Shown piece by piece: positions 55,776 to 64,000 of a DNA stretch of 64,000 nt (positions are counted from its first letter, which is position 1; each line of letters begins with the position of its first letter). The notes beneath the pieces were generated by a model. It made no database searches. It was not told where the DNA came from and was given only the letters and a program-made list of their open reading frames with translations. Position numbers and translations under genes: made by a program. Where the stretch lies: NCBI GenBank assembly GCA_026874595.1, contig CM049319.1, forward strand, positions 13,731,601 through 13,795,600, given 5' to 3'. Source of the stretch: Sipunculus nudus. Lineage: Eukaryota > Annelida > Sipuncula > Golfingiida > Sipunculidae.

Positions 55776-58050
55776 TCTAAGCTAATAAAGTTTAAATTTG
55801 CTTAGTCAGTACTGAGAATTAGAATCTTGTTGATCTAGACTGTAAAAATATATATTCTGCATTAATTCAAAGCAATTTTTTTTATATTTATTACTAAATA
55901 AAATGACACTTCAAATGATACATTGTGTGGAAGGATATGAACAAAATTTATATTATTTTATGTTCAAAACAATTATGCAAGCACAAACTATTTATGAAAA
56001 ATCTCAAACACTCCTGATTTTCATTTGTCAATTAATTCATAAATGAATAGTTATCAGCCTTAAATAAATCATTTCTCCTATTCCAGCATATTTATTTATA
56101 TTTATTATATACTCATTGCCTATCATTTCTAACCTGAGGGAACAATTTTAAATGATTTAACTTATAAAAAAATGCTCTGTATACCATTGTGTTGGATATT
56201 TCATGTGTTACCAAACTTATTCAATATATAACTGTAATTTGTTAACCCAACCATAATACCTTAGAACATTAAACTTTTAATTAAATTTTAGAAATAAAAA
56301 ATGGCATAAAATTCCTGGAACGGACAAGCCTTTACATGGACAGTGCATGTAAAATCAGCTGATTCATGTACTGATATCAGATTCTAAATCACACTAGGTA
56401 TAACATTTGCATGCGAGAAACAACACAACAGATCTTTCACAGCACAGCACTCATACATCGATGGAGAAGTATGTTTGTTATATTGCATATATAATTTACA
56501 GAGCTAGTTCATATGTTTTGCAGGCATCCAGTAAGTACTAAACCTAGAATAAACAAGGAAGCCAAGTGGAGTCACATGGTATGACTCACAAGTCAAATGG
56601 TCAAATCACATGACCTGTTTGATATATTTTGATTGGTTTACATGAGCTGTCAATGTGATTGGCCCAGATAGGCAAAGGGGGATAACACATTAAGTACCTA
56701 TAAGCACACTGCCTCCTTCCAGTATATATTGTGTACACAGAAGTGTACATGTGGTACTACACTAGCTATGTATATAAATATATATGACATATCCCAGAGG
56801 TTTGCTGCAGTCTTTAATCATGCATGAAGGTAGTGTTAAGTATGGGGATGTTATTTAGTATTCACTTTATATCTGTGTTCGTGTGTATGGTAAAGATTTA
56901 AACATTGGGAATATATATACATATATACATTATATGTATATTTTGAAAGAGATACCATTCATCCAGTTAACTTAAATTCTCATATATGTATATGATATTA
57001 ATTAAGTTTTATAAGTTTGCATAAATTATTTATATACATATATAACAAACATATACTGTATTACTGTGCATTTTTCTATTATTGCACATTGGTTTATCAA
57101 TGAATATGTATGACTAAAAGGGTAAATTCAGTTTTTTTGGATGTATGCATTGCATTCAATGGAAGTAAAACAAGAATACAGCCATAGACTGGTCCCACTT
57201 GTGTCACAAGCTATAAGCTATGGTCCCTTTCAAAATTTAGCTATATTTTTTAAATTTACAATGCATTAAAGATTTACTTTGCTAATCTTCACCAAATTTA
57301 TTTTACTATACTATGCTATGCTACTAAGCACGACAAATTTTACACTATGCAAATGCTATGCTTCAATTACAATGGCAAATTTTCGAGAGGTTGGAGGATG
57401 GGGGTGCAGGGGTGTTTCCCCAACTCTTTTTTAACCAAAATAGGATAATGACAATTAATGTATCCTGTGCCAGAGTGCTAAGCCCCTTGTTTTCTAAGAT
57501 TCTGTATCCAGCTGACCCTTGTTGAGCTATATACTACACTAACTATATAAAACTATGCTCTGTTATCCTTTCCTATGCAATTACTATACTATGGTACACT
57601 TTACTGTTATTCAGTATATATTATAATGTGTTCACATTTGTATTTACATGTGTTCATGTCTGGTTTTTCAGCAGATACCAGTATTTACAGCTCAGGGACT
57701 GAGTTCTGTGTATTTAGTTGTATTCGGTAGTAAATAAAGTTGGTCCAGTACTCTCAGTGCCCTGGATATTACATTTCCCTGTCAAACGTGAGGCGATGAT
57801 TAACATCAGGATGCCCAGGGCAGTGTGTGGTGCCAAAACATGCTTCTATGGTGATCTAATATACCAATCACTAAAATCACTTGATTTTTTTATACATAAT
57901 ATTAATGTAAAAAAATATGTTCTGACTCATGCTAGCCAAATCCTTTTAGGTGATAAAACAAAGAACATGCATTACATTCCTTTATATATGCACTTGATCA
58001 AGCATTATACTATTATTTGCAAGCAAGGAAATCTGCAAGGACAGTATTAA
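55776..58050. other. 2.3 kb without a recognisable gene
   Basis: AT-rich, including tata-rich stretches near 56910-57010 and ctatgcta words near 57310. No supported feature. Confidence 0.4.
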
Positions 58051-58052
58051 TA

Positions 58053-58220
58053 TACAGTGGAACCTGACCTTGTGGCCACCCCACAATTAGGACCACTTTT
58101 CTTGTTCCCAAATATATGGCCCTGGTAACTTAAAATTTCACAAATATGATCACCCCTAATTTAAAACCAATTTGGTCAGTTCCCAAGGTGCATTGGTCAT
58201 AATTTTTTAGTTCCACTGTA
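58053..58220. mobile_element. 168-bp Tc1/mariner-like MITE
   Basis: The ends TACAGTGGAACCT and AGTTCCACTGTA are inverted, with TA on both sides. The interior has ggccaccc, ggaccact and ggtcagttcc words. Confidence 0.88.
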
Positions 58221-58981
58221 CTGGCATAATAATCCTTTGAACAACTACATGTTACCAAAACCTTTTCCCTCATCAAAATTTGTTCATAACTTTTTGAGTA
58301 AAGAGACTATTAAGCAAATGGACTAACAAACTGATGGCAATGAAAAATTCAACACTTAAGTCACATACATGCAGCTTGATAACTAGGCCTTTGTTACCTG
58401 AGATGAAAATCCTTCTTGACAATTCTATTCACATTTACAAAATCTTGCATACAATTACATAATCTGCCATTTTCTGATGTCACCACAAGCAAATGGCCAC
58501 ATTGTGCACCAAATTTCCCAGAAATCACTATCCAAGAACATGCCAGCAAGTACCCTGCATAAACCCATAATCTTTATTTTGACCAATGATACATTTATTC
58601 AAATTTAAATATACGCTAAACCACCAATCATCCTGATAGCTTCAAATTAAACATTTCCTGCTTCAGTAAAAAAGTTGCAGAGCTCTCAGCAAATATGAAT
58701 GGTTATCAGTGACCATACCAGTGGATGCTAATTACAGGATTATTACAAGCTGGAAATAATGTTAATACTTGTTCAGGTACAGCACAGGGCCTAACGATCC
58801 AGCAGTGCTGTATTAGATCTGCAGGCATTGTCAAGATGAAATCAGGGCCCTAGAGTTTATAATTTTGGTTATCTTCAAGAAAGCTTGCATTGTGATATAC
58901 TGCATGACTAGTGGTTTGATTTGGTTGTGAAATAATGTTTAATGATTGTTAGAAATAAAACAAATAATGATTGATTATTAA

Positions 58982-59406
58982 AGGAGCCCATTCACCGGCC
59001 TTTTGAAAAAAAAATTATGTGATTTCTGGCTTCCTCTGTGTATATATAATTGATCTAATGTTTTGGTTGTGAAAGTTCTTATAAAGCCTTCGTGAAGGAT
59101 GTGTGAACTTGTTTATCAACAAAATGTTTGTAAACACAACCATGTGGACAAACAGGAAAAACATGTAACCTAAGGTGGTAGGTTGCATATATGCGGAGGT
59201 AGAAAGGTCACTTGTTGCAAAATGTCATTTGCAAAGCTCTGGCTTATCTGGCTTATTTTGGCAGGCCCGACATATTATAAACATGTTGATATAAACCAAA
59301 CAAGCAGCCTGTATGTGGCGATATCCACATTTTCTGGCCTATTTTTTATGAAAGATCCATGGCATTACCTTTAGTTTATAAAGGTCAGATAGGTGATTGG
59401 GCTCCT
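58982..59406. mobile_element. TTAA-flanked MITE
   Basis: AGGAGCCCATTCACC at the left and GGTGATTGGGCTCCT at the right are inverted with one mismatch. TTAA flanks both sides (58978-58981, 59407-59410), the target of piggyBac and Kolobok-type elements. No transposase. Confidence 0.85.
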
Positions 59407-59410
59407 TTAA

Positions 59411-60380
59411 TGAATTATTTCATGTTATTTCTATATTACCATGAAATCTGCTGTATAGAGTTATACCTAAATTACTGATGGGATCTCACAGACAATTTGT
59501 GCAGAGACCATTAAAGTTTTAAAAGCAATTCATTCATGGAGAGGTTATAAATTTTGCAATTTGGTAGAGGTTTGTGTTCTCCCAGTGTTGTTAAGCATAT
59601 GTTAGAAATATCAGGTGCATGTGAATTATGAAAGGAGCTAGAGTGGCTTGTAACACAATAACAGAAATATCTAGATTATCTAAATTTTGGATGGGGTTGC
59701 TCAAGCATACACCAAAAACATCTGGGGTATCTACATGGGGCCCCAAGGTCTGTCTGGCAGTGAAGCAGAGCTTTAATAGTCTGTTGTTATGTGCAGATTT
59801 AAACAATACCCTGATAAACAACAATAGAGATATATAGTAGTAATAGTACATATTTACACAAGTTCAACAAAAAGGATACTTATATGTCATTTGCCCAGGA
59901 AATATTCATTGATTCCTGTTAAATTAAAGAGAGGTGTTCATATTGATCTGTTATCCAGGTGAATGAATTGAGGAACTATATACAGGTAAAATTAAAGAAC
60001 ATGTGAATACCTGTACAACACATATTTCATGTAATTCTAATCAAGTTGTTGTAAATATATGACAATAATGGATGAACCATGATTAGACATTGGGACAATT
60101 CTGAATTTTCTTATCAAATTGCATTTTAATATTTCTATTAAACTTTAATTCCAATTCAGTTCAGTATGCTGGAGGAAAGTAAATTCAAATTCTTAATTAA
60201 TGAAAATATCAAAAAGTTCAGTTATTTCACATTTTTAATATTTTTTTGGCTAACAACACATTTCCTGTGCATGTACATTAATACACACAATTCAGTGACA
60301 GGTATTACAGAAAACAACATGCTTGATGCCTTCAGATTGATATTGCTACAGGGTGCACATAAAAGATAACATAACATTTT
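59411..60380. other. Non-coding stretch
   Basis: No gene or clear repeat seen. Open frames at 59591-59851 and 60166-60369 have no motif. Confidence 0.4.
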
Positions 60381-60384
60381 GCTA

Positions 60385-60965
60385 GTGAAGCTTGCTTTTC
60401 TAGCAAAACCATTAGAACGCCAGACATTAGTCGGAATATTTACCCCTGAGCAAAATGTTTACGTAACATATGGGTGTTTGTCTGGGATGACAACCAACTT
60501 TTGGGTCTGGGTAAAGGTGGTTTGAGTAACTGGGTAAAATAGAGAGTTCACAAACCGAGAGTTCTAGCAAATCCGTTAGAACGCCAGACATGTGAGCCAC
60601 CCACATGGGTTCGAATCCAGGATCAGTCGGAATATTTACCCCTGAGCAAAATGTTTATGTAACATATGGGTGTTTGTCTGGGATGACAACCAATTTTTGG
60701 GTCTGGGGAAAGGTGGTTTAAGTAACTGGGTAAAATAGAGAGTTCACAAACAGAGAGTTCACCAAAAATGCAACTCCCAGGCTAATTAACCTCGTTCTGA
60801 AAGCAGAACTCTCTTAAGAGGGTGAGGTGTTACTTGGTGCATATAAAGCGGTCTGAACTGCCACGCAAGTAAAGCTTGCTTTTCTAAAAAAGTGGTTGGA
60901 ATGCCATACATGTGCACAACCAACATCTGTTCAAATCTGTTCTCAGGTCAATATTATAAAATTTC
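60385..60965 (+). mobile_element. tRNA-derived SINE array, about three copies
   Basis: The copy at about 60560-60775 has tctagcaaatccgttagaac, gccagacatgtgagccaccc and acatgggttcgaatccagg, whose GGTTCGAATCC matches the pol III B box exactly; a body gtcggaatatttacccctga ... ttgtctgggatgacaaccaa follows. The copy at 60385-60553 has the same body but lacks about 35 bases with the B box. A third, more diverged head with degenerate B box (tgttcaaatc) starts near 60872. Confidence 0.78.
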
Positions 60966-62070
60966 CCCTGAGAAAATGTAACTTACTTAACAATATATGG
61001 AAAAGTTATTTTAGTGTTACATTTAATACATAACTGTTATTTGCATAGAAAAATATTAATTAAGGGCAATGTCAGACCTGGATCAATTTTAATTAATCTC
61101 TTCATACACAAAATCATGGGAGTGGGGACTCCAATTCAATTCCAACTCATTTGATTGGTATTCAGTTCAAAAATAATTTTTCCCTAAAATTCCAATTCAG
61201 TTCGAAATAACTGTAAATGCTCTGGCAATGGTTGTAGTAGAGAGTGGAAGGAAAAAAGAAGAGGGACATTACCAGTAATTACTAGAACTGACTGGATACA
61301 ATGAGAGCTAGATGCTAGAGGACTGATAATTATCACTGCCTATCAAAGGCTCTGACAAAAAAAGGTACAATTAACAATGAATGATAAGAACTGATCCTCT
61401 GTTCTGATACCAGAGCTCTGCATGAATCAATATGTCAATAATAACAATATTGAAACATGAAATGCAAACAGTTTTTTAGATTATTGTTACACTTTGCCCA
61501 TAAAGAGACATTGTTCATATTTATAGTAAATTAAGGTGCAGCATCCTTTTGTTGGATTTACAGTCAGACAGCTCCACTTCTTATTCTACGCTTATCATCA
61601 ACCACACTGCTGCTATACACAGGTATTTAGAAATATAATTTTTTTTTGGTAAAACATATTGGTATTTTATCCAAGAATAACATGCCTATAATATTAATAT
61701 ATTCTCCTGATATTTGGACATAATTTTATCGATAACCTTTCACAAAATAAAGTTCTATAATCAATATTAACAAACCTACTAGACACCACACATATACGTA
61801 GTGACCTTGAAATGTAGGTAAATGTACTAACCAGTAATTTCTTGCACGTTATCAATAAGGTCTTGAATACAGAACACCTGTAGGCTATGGCAAAGTATGG
61901 GTTCCTGGACTTGTACTTAGGTATTCAATGAGATTCCTGCACCTACACCTGTACCCATGTACTGCCACAGGTATCTGGTCCAAACACTGCACTATTTAAA
62001 GAAAGGACCTGTTCATGTAGAGGTATCTTGGGAAGGCTTATTCCTTCATAAAACCCTTGCACACTGTCCA
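60966..62070. other. Non-coding stretch
   Basis: No supported feature. Confidence 0.4.
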
Positions 62071-62079
62071 TCTATATAG

Positions 62080-62172
62080 TAGAAACTGTCTTTAAGACCA
62101 CCAATCTAATGAGGCCACCTGTCCATTAAGGCCACCCCAGAAGTGGTCTTATTACACAGGTTACACTGTAGT
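62080..62172. mobile_element. Fragment of a GGCCACC-type MITE
   Basis: gtagaaactgtctttaagac, caccaatctaatgaggccac, then ggttacactgta resembles the family at 58053. The left end is imperfect. Confidence 0.5.
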
Positions 62173-63039
62173 ATTAATACAGAATCCATGTCGATACTGA
62201 CCAAGGAGGACGAAAGTGATACAAAAGGGAAAAATAGTGAATATCCTTGCATGGACACAATGTATTTGGGTTAGTACTTGCAAAAATACACAAGGGCCTG
62301 ATCAAAGGGCAGAATAGAAAGATAAACTCATTTATGTGTGGAGATAAGAGATGCAAAGAAGATTAAGTGTGTAGGTTTTTGTATAAACATACTGATAGGA
62401 TAAAGGATAAGCCAAATTAGATTATCACACCAATATTGTTATCAGGAGAATGAGCAAGATCATAATGATCATAATCAATATTTGTACCTTTTTTCCAACT
62501 TACACAACAAAGAAATTTCCATAACATTGTAAACTCAAGACATGCATTTACCATAATCTTTGGATAAGCACTTACTGAACAGTCAAAAGGAATTTAAGTG
62601 AGGGAAACTAATATATGTATATAAACACCTTTTCACATGGCAAATGAAAACTTTTTTGAGATTGTATATTCATAGTGCAAAACAAAACTTGGATTTTTTT
62701 GGGGGGTAAATATCAATTCCAGTTCAATCTAATAATTTGTAATCAATCAAAATACAACCCCCAATTCATAACACATTTTAATCTTTTGACAATAAATGAC
62801 ACATTCACTGGCAGGTGTCCAGAAACTGCTGATACACAAGTTTTGGTATTGAGATTAGGTAAGTGACAATGCAGGTGCTCAACAGGTGGCCCTTAGATAT
62901 AGATCTGTATTTGACTTCAGTCATTCACTCTATGGCTGACCTGCAAAGTAAACCACTGGTCTTGTAATTAAGACAAGAACAACTTTAAATGAGCAGTACT
63001 ATAAATTTATATAAGTTCATCTGAGTCTGCATTAAGACT

Positions 63040-63385
63040 TCAATTTTAACTAATTTCAATGGGATTTTGTTAATCAATTCCAATTAATGCTATTATCACC
63101 TCAGTTCTAAATTATTAAATAACTACCAAAGGTCTGTTCTAAAACCAATTTAAAATACTGTACTTTAAGTTGGAATCTCTATTAATTCAATCTAATTCCT
63201 ATAAATGCATGTTGCCTTCAATTCCAATGTTTCCAAACTGCCAAAGTCTGCTCTAAAACCATTTTAATACACTTAAAATTGGAAGCTCTTTTTTAAATAA
63301 TCTAATGCCAACAAATGCAGTTTTCCCTTTAATTCAAATTTATTTCCAAACTACCAAAATTCTGCTCTAAAACCACTTTAACACA
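63040..63385. repeat. ~115-bp tandem repeat, three copies
   Basis: ctaccaaaggtctgttctaa, ctgccaaagtctgctctaaa and ctaccaaaattctgctctaa begin the shared segments near 63122, 63238 and 63352, each followed by aacca.ttta and separated by ttaatt(c)aatcta words. Confidence 0.8.
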
Positions 63386-64000
63386 CTTCCAAAAAGCATG
63401 TTTGTGGCAAAGGTGTTGACAGTGACACTGCCTGTAGAATTGCTGTGCATTTGAATGAGCTTGTGTATATGTTTTGTTCCTGCAAACCACCATGTGGGCA
63501 AACTGCCACCCACAAACTTGTCAATGTCTTTTATTCCATGTTTGAATGTATGAAACTTACTGACAACAATTTAATTTATCCATATCATTCCATAATAATA
63601 GAAGGCCCAATCCTGATATCTGGTGTCTATTATAGTCCATTTCACCACCTGCTGTGCACCGGTCTTTTCTAGATAATTTCCTTAAAAGTTGATATTTTTC
63701 AATTATTTCCTTGAAAACTATTTATGGAAGGAACAACCTAATATGGCAATTAAGAATTTTACAATAAATGCCCAATTCATGTTTTCACGACTTTTTAATC
63801 TCTTCTAGAGTGTTTTTTAGAGTGTTTACATGACATCATCCAATCAGCGGCTGTCAATTAAGGCTGTTTTTGCATGTGATCATTGACCTTGACTGCCATA
63901 AGTGGGTCTGATATGTTGTAAAATGTAGACTGATTTCTCATGTTTTCAAATAATTCTGTTTCTTATATGAGGTGTAAAGTAGGTATTTATTTACCTTGTT
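63386..64000. other. Non-coding end of window
   Basis: No supported gene or repeat. Confidence 0.4.

Overview
The window is eukaryotic: AT-rich DNA with genes split by GT..AG introns, many microsatellites and dense small transposons. Several dispersed repeats look like those of molluscs. Examples are a ~157-bp intronic satellite ending in GACGCCGGAC plus a GCTCAG hairpin, repeats ending in ccttgaccttga, and CG-rich TA-flanked MITEs. I infer a lophotrochozoan, most likely a mollusc and perhaps a bivalve, but the species is not identifiable from sequence alone.

Only two protein-coding genes can be supported. On the + strand, 2751-6819 holds the last five exons of a gene whose upstream exons lie before the window. 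It encodes the end of a tyrosine-recombinase-like domain (HMGH ... HRQFY) followed by an acidic/Ser linker and a Trp-containing Myb/SANT-like tail. On the - strand, 39752 down to 22137 holds an ankyrin-repeat gene. Its eight coding exons join with consistent phases to a 784-residue protein: two ankyrin blocks separated by a large basic linker exon, then a low-complexity tail. A decayed LINE endonuclease fragment lies at ~800-1250.

The rest is accessory DNA. Region 1-10 kb: LINE remnant, gene 1 with intronic MITEs, and long diverged tandem repeats. Region 9.6-18.4 kb: repeats carrying an AGGTGGCGCCACCT palindrome, a palindrome-filled MITE with G19/C17 ends, GA tracts, a TAGCGCTCGGTA array, an element with a perfect 9-bp target duplication, and a CpG-rich element. 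Region 22-40 kb: the ankyrin gene, whose introns hold a foldback element (26.1-28.1 kb), a satellite with perfect estrogen-response-element palindromes (35.4-36.9 kb), a second foldback element (37.6-38.8 kb) and MITE copies. Region 40-64 kb: no genes found, but a hAT-like MITE, two tail-to-tail foldback elements (44.0-47.8 kb), a cluster of minisatellites (50-56 kb), a TTAA-flanked element and a tRNA-derived SINE array.

The most unusual theme is a set of foldback-type elements whose inverted arms are built from arrays of short near-perfect palindromes. Two begin with TGTC and sit in TA-rich sequence, and one palindromic core (TCGCCTAGGCGA) is shared with a small MITE at 10.8 kb. They encode nothing recognisable. 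All family assignments rest on reading motifs by eye; no alignment or database search was run.
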